From NCBI GenBank assembly GCA_018296165.2, contig JACKQL020000014.1:496001-560000 (forward strand): 64,000 bases of DNA, read 5' to 3'. This DNA is from Termitomyces sp. T153 (taxonomy: Eukaryota > Basidiomycota > Agaricomycetes > Agaricales > Lyophyllaceae). The translations under genes and the position numbers were made by a program. Under the pieces are notes generated by a model. That model did not search any database, had not been told where the DNA came from, and saw only the letters and a list, made by a program, of their open reading frames with translations. Below, piece after piece: positions 1 to 10,714 of the stretch (its first letter is position 1; each line of letters opens with the position of its first letter).

Positions 1-1148
1 AACTCTTCTAAGAACAATGTTGAAGTTGTTCTGATTCTTCTAGACACATCATGTGCTGCTTATGCTGAACTTGGTTGCCTGGTCCACATTGCCCTGCAAA
101 CTCAACAAGGAGATGCTGCTTTCCTTAAAGAATGTAGAGATGATTGTTTCACACTCTTATAGCTGGCTTGTCAGGTAGGTTTCTTCTTTCATGAAACCTT
201 CCATATTTATTCTTGCTCAGCATATGAGCATTTTCCTCCTGAAGAATATCATACACTTCAAGAAAGTGTTCACCAAATGATTAGCTGCCTGGATGAGGCT
301 GCTTTTCTATCATCTGACTCTCCTGATCACACATCTGGACCCACTACCTCTCAAGTACCTTCTGGATTACCAGGTCAACCTCATATTGACATTGATCCCA
401 GTCTCTTTGAACATTGCACTTGATGTATGGACCCACTCATCTTGCAAATATTTTTTGATGTCATGCAAGAACTATCTGCTGAGCTGTAGAATTGGGTATT
501 GTTGAACTAGGACACCCTGTCTATGTTGAGTATGAAGACAAAGATGGAACTATTACCCATATCTATTGCCCATCCACCTCCACTACTTCTGAGATCTCTG
601 ATCAAGAACTTGAAGAAATAATGTCATATATTCTTGCTTGTTTTCCAACATGATTGATGGGCAAATCTGAGACATTGTACTACTCCATTCCTTGAAGTTG
701 TATTGAAGCTTCTTATTATCATGTCCATGGAGCACCCACCAATGTTTTTGGTACTCATTGAATTCAATGTTGAGTAGATAATGTGCCTGGGCCCAATTCA
801 CTCTGGCATCATGACATCAACATGGTGAGTCATTCATATCAATTATGTGTAATGTAGTTAACATTTTTTATAGGATATATATTGTGGAAAACAGTCTTTC
901 ATGCCTTTTTTGATGGCTTCTTGAGATTTATCACCACTATTTATGCTAGAAATAACAACTGAACTGCTACTGTTCTTCAGATTTTTTTTGATGCCATTGC
1001 CATGCATGGAATACCTAGTTGTGTTTGTAGAGATCATAGTACCAACAATCTCCTTGTTGCTCAATACATGGAATGATGTAGAGGCATTGAAAGAGGTTCT
1101 TATAATTGGGGCCAGTGCAAATCTTTAGGTCATTAATCTATGATTTTC

Positions 1149-2306
1149 TGTCATGACCCATTCTCAGAACCCTGGACCTTGTTTCCAGCCACCTCACTCC
1201 CCCAGAGTTCACCCCCATCTCCCCCTTCAACTTCCTCAACCTTTGCCAACCCATGGCACCCACTCCAGGTAACTCTGACACTTCCCCAGCAAACCCCAAT
1301 GGCCCCCCAGCTAACTCTGATGCCTTCCCCACAGCTGTCAATGCTTTCCCTGACTCTTCTGAGCCCCTGGGACCCTCTCCCACTGTTCCTGACTCCAGCA
1401 TACATCACCAACTCATCTCTTTAGTTTGCCTGACCAACCCCAGAGCATCACAATGACCCTGGGATGGTTTGCATCCTCAATTATTCCCATCAGGATATCA
1501 CTGTGGCCTGTCCCCTGATCACAACTGACACTCATTGACTCTGTGCAGCTCCAACAAGCCCTGCTGCCACACCTGCTTTCCCCCAGAGCTCTCCAGTAGT
1601 CAGTATATAAGTCATAGAGTAGCACCCCATCCTCTAGTCTTGATATTGCTTAACATTACCTATGGTCTGATTGTCTCTGTCTTGTGTTTTGTGTTCCGTG
1701 TTCCATTTCCCTTTCTCTCAGTCTCCCAGTTTTATCTCAGTCTCTCAGTCTTGTCTTGCCTCTATTTCTGTTATTGTCTCATTATTGTCTCATATCTTCA
1801 CTTGAATCTGTTTTTGTTCTTGTCTCAATCTCATCTCAACTCCACCTTGCCTTGTTTGACTCAGTTTTCATTATCATGTTCAAGTCATCTCAACCTTAAT
1901 GCCATTATGAACTCTGCACTTACAATTATGAACTTCAAACATTCTTTGAACCAACTCCAGACCTTGCTAATTGCTTGGCCCCAGAACCCATCAACATCTG
2001 TTGATCCCCCATCAAGCTCCAGCTCTGCTCCCATCACTCACATAGCCTCCACTTACCCTGCACATTCAATGCTCGCTTCCAGACTTGTACCTGACACCCC
2101 ATCCAGTCCAACCCCTTCCCTGCAACTCATCCTAGACCTCTCTAGACCACCCTGGACTTGTTTGGATTGCTTCCCATCACTTATCCTCACAAGTTTCCAA
2201 TGTCTAGACCTTCTCCAAATGCCCTGTTATCAGTGTAGGACATCACATCCACCTAGTAAGGATTTGCCCAGTGTAGCTGAGCCCCCATGGTCAGCAGAAC
2301 CTGACA
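1149..2306 (+). mobile_element. Solo LTR of Gypsy family 2, with 5-bp target duplication
   Basis: The 1158-bp segment begins TGTCATGACCC and ends CCTGACA. It is flanked on both sides by TTTTC (1144-1148 and 2307-2311), a perfect 5-bp target site duplication, so its borders are exact. It matches, along its length, the LTRs at 25461-26539 and 35347-36037 (opposite strand). No internal retroelement sequence lies beside it, so it is a solo LTR left by LTR-LTR recombination. It sits in the presumed intron of the integrase-core gene. The 260-codon open frame at 1535-2317 lies almost wholly inside this LTR and is low-complexity Ser/Leu-rich, so I do not regard it as a gene. Confidence 0.9.
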
Positions 2307-2772
2307 TTTTCCAATGAATTCTCATAATAGGAATGTGCACAACATTTGCATTGATTATGTATAGTGAGATTTGACTTGAGGTTTAGGTGGAAAGTGGAAA
2401 CTTTTCTTTCGAAGACTGGAACAGTACAATGGTCTTAACCCTGATTTGTACTCACATTTGGCTCCTTCATTTTCTTTTCCTTGATGCTATCAATGAAGAT
2501 GGTATCAGCTGAGCAAATGCATGGAATGAACATGTTGTCAGTATTCATGGAGAAAGGTAATGGAGTCCAAAGAACATGTTTGTCTTTGGCATGATTGAAG
2601 GGGTGTTTGTGGAATAGAAGTCAATTATGACAATGAAGATATTAATGTTGATAGCTATGGGATTGATTGGAAAGATCATGAGAACTCAACATATTGGGAC
2701 CATCACTTAGCCAACAATGATGATGATGATGTTCATGAAAATTCTTTTGTAACCCACCAGCCCTCCCACTTA

Positions 2773-2995
2773 CAGTGGCTCAAAAAACTGTCCCAATGTT
2801 TTATACTTTTTGAAAGATGACATTGGCATGAAGGATTGGAAGTATTTAAGATTCTGGTTAAATCATATAAAATACTATGGCATCATAGCTACAAATTTCA
2901 TTTGAGAATATGTAATTCAAATCAAAACTGATGGAGGAATGGCCATTTTAAGATATTCAATCATTGGGACAGTTTTTTGAGCATCTCTAATTTTG
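2773..2995 (+). repeat. Left terminal inverted repeat of the Tc1-like element
   Basis: Inverted partner of 4169-4391. The repeat is itself palindromic at its edges: the outer CTCAAAAAACTGTCCCAATG (2780-2799) recurs inverted as CATTGGGACAGTTTTTTGAG near its inner end (2962-2981). This suggests two transposase-binding sites facing each other in each arm. Confidence 0.9.
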
Positions 2996-3132
2996 CAGGT
3001 TTATCCCTATTTTAGTCAGAAATAAAGATTAAGTTGCATGTGGGAACATCAACAGAGTCATGTGACCATGTTTGGTTATATCTGGGAGTGGTTCAAGTTG
3101 GTTGAACCACATTCTGAGCTTCAACCACCATC

Positions 3133-4099
3133 ATGAAAGCTACTTCTCCTGCACAATGCTCTACTGTTGCTTCTCTCCTTGCTCAAGGGTATTCTCTGCA
3201 TCAGATTGAGGCTAAAACTGGTTTCAGGAAGTCTAATATTGGGAGAATTGGTAGAGAGTTGGAGGTGGACAAGGAAAACCATTCTGGAGGCTGTCCAGCT
3301 AAGCTCACTCCACATGATAAATAGGCCATTGTTCAACAAATCTCGACTGGGAGATTTGATACAGCTGTTCAGGCCACCAATCTTATCAACAACATCATTT
3401 CCAGCCTTGTCTCTCCTCAGACTGTCTAGAATGTGCTGAAGGAGGAGGGGTATTGGTCTGCTACAAAGAGGGAAGTTCCTATGCTCAAAGCTAGACATTG
3501 GCAACTATGACTTGAATGGGCTCAGGAGCATCAGAACTGGACTGTGAAGGACTGGAAAAGAGTGTTGTGGACAGATGAAATACAGATTAACAGGATTGAG
3601 TCAGATGGAAAGCAGTATGTGTGAAAGCTACAAGGAGATGGCATTTCAAGCCAAACCACTACACCTACTGTGAAACATAAAGGAGAAAATAATCTCATGG
3701 TATGGGGCTGTATGGATTGGAATGGGGTAGGAAAGCTGGTAGAGGATGATGGGGATCATGAATGCAGAGCAAAATGCAGAGCAGTATTGTGAAATTTTGG
3801 ATGACAGAGCAAAGGAGAGCTTTGAAAAGTTGAAGATGAAGGAGGGTGCCCATTACTTTCAACAGGACAATGACCCCAAACACAACTCCAAGAGGGCTAA
3901 CAAGTGGTTTGAAGACAACAACTTTAGTGCCCTCTGGTGGCCAGCTCAATCTCCTAATCTTAACCCTATTGAACACCTCTGGGAATACTTCAAGGAGCAG
4001 CTTAGGCAGTATGAAACACCTCCTCATGGTGTGCATGAATTGTGGGAGAGGTTGCAAAGGAGTGGGATGAAATACCAGCAGAGGTATGCCAAAGACTGA
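3133..4099 (+). pseudogene. Broken Tc1-family transposase
   Basis: The N-terminus is a helix-turn-helix region (LLAQGYSLHQIEAKTGFRKS). The middle has VLWTDEIQI, whose Asp is the first catalytic residue. The C-terminus has FQQDNDPKHNS (second Asp) and NLNPIEHLWEYFK (Glu). The spacing from the second Asp to the Glu is 34 residues, the DD34E signature of Tc1-like transposases. The frame is interrupted by stops (first at 3322-3324, others near 3430 and 3625) and by a frameshift between about 3700 and 3746, so it cannot make a full protein. Confidence 0.9.
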
Positions 4100-4168
4100 T
4101 AGAAAGCATGCCTAGAAGGATTCAAGCAGTTATTCAGGCAAATGGAGGACATACAAAGTACTAAATAC

Positions 4169-4391
4169 CAAAATTAGAGATGCTCAAAAAACTGTCCCAA
4201 TGAGTGAATATTTTAAAATGGCCATTACTCCATCAGTTTTGATTTGAATTACATATTCTCAAATGAAATTTGTAGCTATGATGCCATAGTACTTTACATG
4301 ATTGAACCAGAATTTTACATCCTTCCAGTCCTTCATGCCAATGTCATTCTTCAAAAAGTATAAAACATTGGGACAGTTTCTTGAGCCATTG
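4169..4391 (-). repeat. Right terminal inverted repeat of the Tc1-like element
   Basis: Inverted partner of 2773-2995, with the same inner and outer facing copies of the CTCAAAAAACTGTCCCAATG-type site (inner at 4183-4202, outer ending near 4386). Confidence 0.9.
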
Positions 4392-4560
4392 TATCTCATG
4401 TTGAGGTTGATGAAATTATCTCTCCTTTTCAAGATCAGATTTTCAACACCTTTCAATCGTGCATAGAGGAGCTTCCTTGTTATCATGCTAATGACATGAA
4501 TGAACAAAGACTTTGTTGGATATCAGCTTTAGCTTTATACAATGAAATGTTTGTGTATTT

Positions 4561-6612
4561 AACATTGATTTTTCTTGAGGCTTTGACACTGATTATCAGT
4601 AAGTATCAGTATAGTTGGCTCTATAAGTATCAGTATAGTTGGCTCTGTAAGTATCAGTACAATAAGCAGTATGTATTGAGCAATCTAATAGCAATAGAGT
4701 TCACTTCATATAGTATTAAACATATCAGGTCCCAAATTGACAAATTGATAATGAATTGCATTTTCAAATGCTGTTGGAATATTGTCATTGTCAGATAAAG
4801 TTTCAGAAAGAAGAGTATGCAACAATAGGTTATTATAAACATTGATATCATGCAAACACAGGTGAAAAATGAGAAAGAGTTGATTTTGAAGCCAGGAATT
4901 TGAATAAGTGACAGTTGCATTTGTGAGTGGCAACCTACTGATTCATTTTCTTGTGGTGTGCTGTTGGGTCAATACAATGCAGGTAAGCAGTGAATTAAGC
5001 ATATCTAAATAGTGCAGTAGGTAAGTTATAATATGTGTGTTCAGTCTACTCACCATGATTTTCCAGGTTTCAGATTTTAATGGTATAAGCTCAGTCTCAG
5101 ATGATGCTTACAAAAACTGTTCACAACAATGAGTCATGGAATCTTGCTCAGAGTTGCCTTTTGTCTCAGATACAATGGACATTGTAGTTAGCTGGCCACA
5201 TCTTTGGAGATAGTGTGCTAAAGCAGCATGAAGCAAGTTTACAATATCTTCAGCACTGTCATATGGAATAACTTGCAACCAAGAAATGACTTGATCAGGA
5301 CATTTCACCCTATAGGCAACAAGCTCATGAATGAGGGATTTTGCATTGTGAGGAGTGCCAAATGTCTATAACACTGATAGGCAGTGCCTGTGTAAGAATC
5401 ATGCCAATATTACCTTAGCAAGAGATTGGGATGGCAAGAGCTTCAAATCAAATTCTTGAAAAAGGCCTCAATCTCATCTGACATACCAATGTTCAGGCAA
5501 ACAGTTCAAATGTAAACTCCATCCACTCTTTGTGTATTGTAGCACTCTGAACTTCTCCTCTCTGCATTGAAAAGTGTAAGAAACAATTTGTGATATCAAG
5601 TCAAGAATGAACATACTGTATGCCCATGCAAATAAGAATATATTAGCTGTGATGCAATACTCAATGGTCAACTCAGATCAGAAGTGTGATTGTCAAGAAG
5701 CCAATGTTCAAGTTGTTGAGCAATGTCAGGATTGATTTTTTTAATAAAATTGAGATTGAATGGAGTGGAGAATTTAGTGATATCAGTCTAAACAGCCATT
5801 GTGACACTGGATTTGGTAGCAACTGTAACCAAACTAGATGAAATGCACAAAGAGTGCCATAGGCTTTGATGTAAGTAAGCCATGCAACTGTAACAATGCC
5901 ACCTGGTTGAACACAACATGTTTGATGACTATAATCATTGAGGTGCTTCCAACAGCCTTCATCTTCAAGCATGTATTGTATTGCATGTTGCATGACAGAG
6001 TGCTCAACACCATCACCAACACCCTCTCCACTAAGATAGAGATTTCATATAATAAAGTAGAAGATAAATTGATCTCACATTACTTAATTCCTTTGTCCAT
6101 GCAAAAGATCAGAAAAAGAAAATTTGGAGATCTCAACACCTCCTTCAAATTCAAGTTCATTAGAAATATTGCTATAATGAGTGATAAGACAATCCACAAA
6201 GGCTTTGGCTGCAGTCTTCTCATTTGGAGATGTTAAGTGCAATGCAGTATGTGATGTGATGTTGATTGTTGTCAATCTCATGATGAAGGAATGCTATGCC
6301 TTGATGTTGGCATGCTGAGGAGTGTTTGAAGGTTGATTTGACAATGATTCCAGAGATGGTGATGTTAATCTTATAGAAAGGTTAGGAAATGGCTGAAGTC
6401 CTTGAACTACCAAGGTAGCAAAAGATAGCAATGAAGTGTTCACATTGGTGGGTAAAATTTCACAGACTGGGTCAGGCATGTTGGGAAGGCTGATGATTGA
6501 TGTTTTGGTAGTAAGAGGTGTAGATGTTAGTGATAAAGGTGGATTAGCCATAGATAATGATGACTGGTGAGCTAACAGTATTGGCACAGCTGATAATGGT
6601 GTGATAGGCAAT
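4561..6612. other. Decayed CpG-poor repeat, no recognisable gene
   Basis: No intact gene is visible. Short open frames exist on both strands (for example minus 5108-5308 and 5673-5993), but none shows a motif I recognise and all are separated by stops. Lack of CpG and A/T-rich composition match the neighbouring dead elements. It may be the remainder of one element older than its neighbours. Confidence 0.5.
4601..4672 (+). repeat. Three tandem copies of a 24-bp unit
   Basis: Units begin AAGTATCAGTATAGTTGGCT. The first two (4601-4624, 4625-4648) differ by one base; the third (4649-4672) is diverged after the first half. A small simple tandem array. Confidence 0.85.
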
Positions 6613-6989
6613 TGTAAGGGCAACCTCTGGAGGCTGTGGCTCAACCACACAACTGACAGAGGGAGATCCAAAGTCTATTCAATATCTACAAGAAGTCCTA
6701 GAGTTCTAGCTACTCACCTGGCAGAGGGAGATCCAAAGAGAACAAGTCTAAGGAGCTTCAATGCCAGTGTTTGGAAAATTTACTCTAGAGCTTCTGGAAA
6801 CAATACCCAACAACAACCAAATCTGGAGTCCAATCAAAAGTGGAAATCCATCGTAAATGGTCTTGATCTCCAGACTCCCAGCATGTGGCCACATACTAAT
6901 ATGACCCAAAGATAGCCCTTGGTTGAAAGTACTTGTGGTCCAAAGATGGGAGGCCTACAATGAGTGGTAGGCCCAGAATACAGTAAACA
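6613..6989 (-). mobile_element. LTR-like repeat of family 3
   Basis: The 377-bp unit is the reverse complement of 22883-23260 (378 bp). On the minus strand it begins TGTTT and ends TTACA, as LTRs do. It contains two related copies of a motif like GGATCTCCCTCTGCCAG about 75 bp apart. No target duplication is visible and it abuts a Gypsy family-1 LTR fragment. Confidence 0.7.
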
Positions 6990-7167
6990 TTCCAGGGGTC
7001 TGGTAAGAGGCCATGTGGAAGGGGCAACACTTGTTGGAATTATGGACAGAGAACTGGTGCAGCCTGAGGGCTAGAACTGGGACCAGCAGATAGGAAAAGC
7101 AAAGGAGAATCAAGAAAAACCATAAGGAGGGAGAATAGGACAGAGAGGGACTGGCCATCCCCTGACA
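6990..7167 (-). mobile_element. Truncated LTR of Gypsy family 1
   Basis: Matches the 5' part of the 249-250 bp LTRs at 39009-39257 and 35097-35346. It starts TGTCAGG on the minus strand at 7167 and is cut at 6990 by the family-3 repeat. The distal end (TGTACA) is absent. Confidence 0.7.
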
Positions 7168-8160
7168 GCAATGGTGCAATAATAGATGCAATAGGTGTGA
7201 TGGACACAGCTGGCAACAGTGCAGTAGGTGTAACTGATACATCTGGTGTGAGTCCAAAAAGCAATGATGTAGTATTGAAAAAAGACAATTGTGATGTAGG
7301 TGTTTCCTGTATTACAGGTGGTGTTGATAGTGAAAGAGAGCTGGCATGGTCAGCAAAGGACTGACATTCCACATCACAGGTGATTCAGATAGAAATGAAG
7401 TTGTTTGTAAAACTAGAGAGTTGGAGATAAGCAGTGATGGTGGAGCAGAATTGATTGAGTTGATACCAGGTTGCAGAGCAGGATTGAGAATACCATTGGC
7501 AGTTGTCTGTATGAAGAGTGATTGATTTGAAGAAATTTTTTTTTACAGAATTGCACATTGTCAAGACAATTCTCAAAACATTCAACATTGCCACTGCATA
7601 CTTTCTGATGATTGCAGGCATAGAAACCATTCATGACATGCTCTGAAAAGCAGCTATGTTTATGGGCTATGCTCATGCTACAGTCTCCTTTCCACAACTT
7701 TGGAAATGTCCAATGTTTGGTCATCTTGTATCAAAAAACATGCAAGGCCTGAAAAACAGTGTCCACTAAATCACATTTGGCCTTTTCCACACCTGCAGAC
7801 TATCTGGCACCTTTCAAACATAGTCAAAAGATGGTATGCATCTATTCATGCAGTCTACCCTGATTTTCTATTTAAAAAACCCATCCAAAGTGGCAAAAAC
7901 AGCCGAGTTGTTGCATATGTAGGCCCACAGCCACTTTCCTGCATCCATCATTGCATAACATATCGCGATAGTATAGTATAACAACATCATAGTTACAAAA
8001 ACTCAGACAGACAACAGAACCATTCAATCTGAATGGTGCAATCTCAAAAACATGCATTTTCTCACACACTGCCATACTGGCAAACACATTCATGATTCTA
8101 TTGTATTATATTACCCTTTTTGGAATTCTAGATTTTTATTTTTTATTTTCTTTTTTCAAG
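7168..8160. other. Decayed sequence at a repeat/gene-block border, no supported gene
   Basis: Minus-strand frames at 7413-7724 include a cysteine-rich stretch (CNHQKVCSGNVECFENC), but stops interrupt it and I do not recognise the family. From about 7.9 kb CpG dinucleotides reappear, marking the switch from decayed transposon DNA to the gene block. Confidence 0.4.
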
Positions 8161-8386
8161 TACCGAGCCAGATTCAACACATAAATACATTGCTTCCAAG
8201 CGAGTCATGAAATAGATGTTGCATGACTCGAAATCCTGCTCCTCTCATTCCACATATCAAATGGGTGTTTAAAAAGCACCGGGCCGATCAGTCAGCCCTC
8301 TTCATTATCTCTCGATTGGATAACTGGGGACTGATGAAACAAAAGGCTCTCAGTCGTCTCAAACAAAACAAATCTACCAATCAACT

Positions 8387-9016
8387 TCATTCTTGCCTCG
8401 TTGTATCTTGGGTGATATCTCGGAGGCTGGTAATTGCGTGTAGGTATAGAACCTGAATTTCGTCAGTCACTGTCTGCTGCTGCAATATTCTTTGAGCTTC
8501 AAGCTTATCATGAGCTACTTTTCGTTCTGCTGCCAGTGCAGATAGTATCTATATATTGAAGCTTAAGGGTTATTAGATCTTTTAGGTGAAGCGTGTTCAA
8601 CAAACCAAGGTCTCATCGCGGAAATCGTCACAGACCCACTGCTGACTCTTGACAGTGTCTGCCAGAGCATTTAATCTACTGATATTGAAGAAAGGCTTGC
8701 GACTGTATGCTAGATATAGTTCTTTCAATTTAGACAATTCATCGGAGAGTCTGCCAGTCGCATATAATTAGAGAATTTCACCTAATATAAACAATATCCT
8801 AACTCACATTTGACTTTGTACAGAACTTTCATCATATTCTTCCTCAGAGAGAAACAACTTGTTTGCTACCAGAAGCATCCTTGCATTATTGAGGTGTTCT
8901 TGCGCAGAAGAGAGGTTGGCATTGATTCCATCGCTCCGGGCTTCAATGACCGCACTTGTGGACACAATTAAGGATCCAATGCCCGCCAAGATACCGAATG
9001 TTGAAAGAAGGGCCAT
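8387..9016 (-). CDS. Small membrane/coiled-coil protein of unknown function, copy A (171 aa, 3 exons)
   Basis: Model: exons 9016-8808, 8750-8606 and 8548-8387 (stop), joined in frame at a GTGAGT donor and a GTTTGT donor. The product starts MALLSTFGILAGIGSLIVST, a hydrophobic N-terminal segment that could be a signal anchor. After it come charged helical stretches (SSAQEHLNNARMLLVANKLF; an exon 3 rich in AERKVAHDKLEAQR) typical of coiled coil. The splice pattern and frame are conserved in copy B (17689-18319), strong evidence that the gene is real. I recognise no family. It is transcribed divergently from the kinase gene starting at 9341, 324 bp away. In-frame upstream extension exists only in copy B (a stop interrupts it here), so the MALL start is preferred. 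Confidence 0.75.
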
Positions 9017-9340
9017 TATTGTGGGAAAGACTCTGGAGTTAGCAGGATGGGGGGTGATTGTCTACTTCCCAAATGCCCTATCTTTTCCTTTAAGTACAAA
9101 CCAAAGACAACAGAAAATTGTCGTAGACGAGCAAAAATAATTGAACAAAGGCCATGAAAATAAGGTTACTCTCTGCACACAAGAATGTTCGAACACAAAA
9201 AACCAACAAGAAACACAATTGTGCCGTTTATGGGAGTTGGCCCGTCGACTTGAGCATGTGATCACTCGCTAGTGCTCTGTTTTGTTCACAACTACTTTAT
9301 TAGTTCCTCCGCATTTTCACAAGGTTTGTATTACCCCCCT
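9017..9340. promoter_or_regulatory. Shared intergenic promoter region of divergent pair A
   Basis: Short gap between two divergent start codons, almost identical to 18320-18647. It holds a CATGTGATCA site and a GTCGAC palindrome (about 9245-9262), conserved in both copies. A bidirectional promoter is inferred from gene arrangement only. Confidence 0.5.
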
Positions 9341-10714
9341 ATGAATCCTGTGTCTTCCTCTGATTTTCAATCATTTGTTCAAGGCGCACTTCTACCAGGA
9401 GAATACTTCTGGCGTGACCATTACCATTACCTCCAGAAACATGGTTATACACTCAGGAAGCGATACCACCCAGAATGGACACCTTCATGGTTGACTTCAG
9501 ACAGCACCAAAACTTATCGCGAATGCGAGGATTCCTGCGCACTTGGTTTGGTAAGAACAACTTCCGCCTCCCATCACTATCTGTTGATTGAGATCGTAGT
9601 ATGCTTGTATGCTGGATGCATCTCGTCCTGACGGATCCCTGGTGGCTCTAAAACGGCTCAAGTTCCCTGTGGGACTTGGAGAAATGACGATTGGCACACG
9701 CTTCTCTTCCCCGTCTCTCTTTGCAGATCCTCGAAACCATTGCATACCTATACTTGACATAATTCTACCGATGCCTGGCTCCGATGTTGCCTTCATCGTA
9801 ATGCCGCTCCTGCGCCAAACGAGGATTGCACCATTTGAGACGGTCGGCGAGGCAGTAGAGTTCTTTCGCCAAATCTTTGAGGTACTTAACATATGTGATA
9901 AGGCTAAACAATCATATGTTGACCTTGTCTGTTTAATAGGGCTTACAATTTATGCACGAGAACAATACGATTCATGGGTGAGAGAACTTTCAAACCAAAA
10001 ATTCCCAGTACCATACTGACGCCGTTTGTTCACTTGACAGCGATTGCAAGCACAACAACATCATGGAGGATGGTCTTTCGTTGTACACATCTCCACCACA
10101 TCCTTTTAAGCATGAAATGAGACGTGATTTTACTGACCGGACCCCTAAGCCTGTGTCCCGCACCATTCGGCCCACAAAGTATTACTTGATAGATTTTGGA
10201 CTCTCCTATGATTTCACCAGAGAGGATGGTCCTCATATGCTTCAAGGTCCATGGGGAGGATTCAAAGATGTCCCTGAACATCAAGGATCGGAGCCTCCGC
10301 CCTGTGATCCTTTTCCTGTAGATGTGTACTGTATTGGGAATGTAATTAACCAGCAATTCATCGACGTACGTCTTTCTTCTCTCTTCACTGTTATCATGTT
10401 GTGGATTGCATTATTGACCTCTTTCCTCTTTCCAGCGTGGACCTAGGGTAACATTCCCCTTCACAGGGTGTGAGTTCATGCGTGAGCTTGTGTCAGACAT
10501 GATGAACAAGGACCCTAAGAAGCGGCCGACTATGGATGAAGTTGTGCTCCGCTTCGATCTCATCGTAAAGGGGTTGAGTTGGTACAAACTTCGTTCGCCG
10601 GTCATCAGGGCAGATGAACTACGATGGTGGGGTTTATCTTGTTCAATCACTCACTGGGTGAAGCAGGCTTATTATATTCTAAGAGGCTACCCTGCCATTC
10701 CAATAGTATCTTGA
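9341..10714 (+). CDS. Protein kinase-like protein with HGDCKHNNIM catalytic loop, copy A (377 aa, 5 exons)
   Basis: Model: exons 9341-9550, 9600-9881, 9940-9977, 10041-10365 and 10436-10714, all GT-AG. Visible kinase features are VALKRLK (Lys88), a catalytic loop HGDCKHNNIM (about 176-185; the usual HRD is HGD, split by the third intron), LIDFGLS (DFG 228-230), an APE-like PEHQG, and PFPVDVYCIGN with a C-terminal lobe ending DPKKRPTMDEV. This is the agaricomycete kinase-like family with HRD/HGDC loops; its physiological substrate is unknown. The N-terminus (WRDHYHYLQKHGYTLRKRYHP) has no membrane segment. Lys, Asp, Asn and DFG are all present, so it may be active. It forms a divergent pair with the 8387-9016 gene and is duplicated as 18648-20018. 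Confidence 0.9.

Larger units (their letters stand above)
2773..4391 (+). mobile_element. Tc1/mariner DD34E transposon with 223-bp terminal inverted repeats
   Basis: The 1619-bp element is flanked by TA on both sides (2771-2772, 4392-4393), the target duplication of Tc1/mariner elements. The ends begin CAGTGGCTCAA and finish TTGAGCCATTG. The inverted repeats span 2773-2995 and 4169-4391 and are nearly identical after reversal. It is inserted in the 3' part of the integrase-core gene, whose reading resumes after it. The transposase frame is broken, so the element is non-autonomous now. Confidence 0.93.
1..4560 (+). pseudogene. Decayed integrase-core (DDE/rve-type) repeat gene, 5' end outside window
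   Basis: Frame-shifted pieces read like the integrase-core proteins repeated in agaricomycete genomes. Positions 500-610 give a GHPVYVEYEDKDG-like stretch, 700-800 a VHGAP and GPNSLWHHD stretch (expected first catalytic Asp), and 920-1110 DGFLRFITTIYARNN, CRDHSTNN (second Asp region) and RGSYNWG. After an apparent intron the VHNI-type motif (VHNICIDYV) appears at 2330-2365, then a tail with SPKNMFVFGMIE at 2570-2610. The tail resumes at 4393-4560 beyond a Tc1-like insertion. In-frame stops, Arg codons turned into Cys/Gln codons (CpG decay) and two insertions show that it is dead. The family assignment is from memory of the motif order; whether the live family is itself mobile cannot be told here. 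Confidence 0.7.

Noticed and set aside
1535..2317. 260-codon plus-strand open frame
   Set aside because: It is low-complexity, lies almost entirely within a solo LTR with exact target duplication, and its relatives at 25.5-26.1 kb are also LTR sequence.
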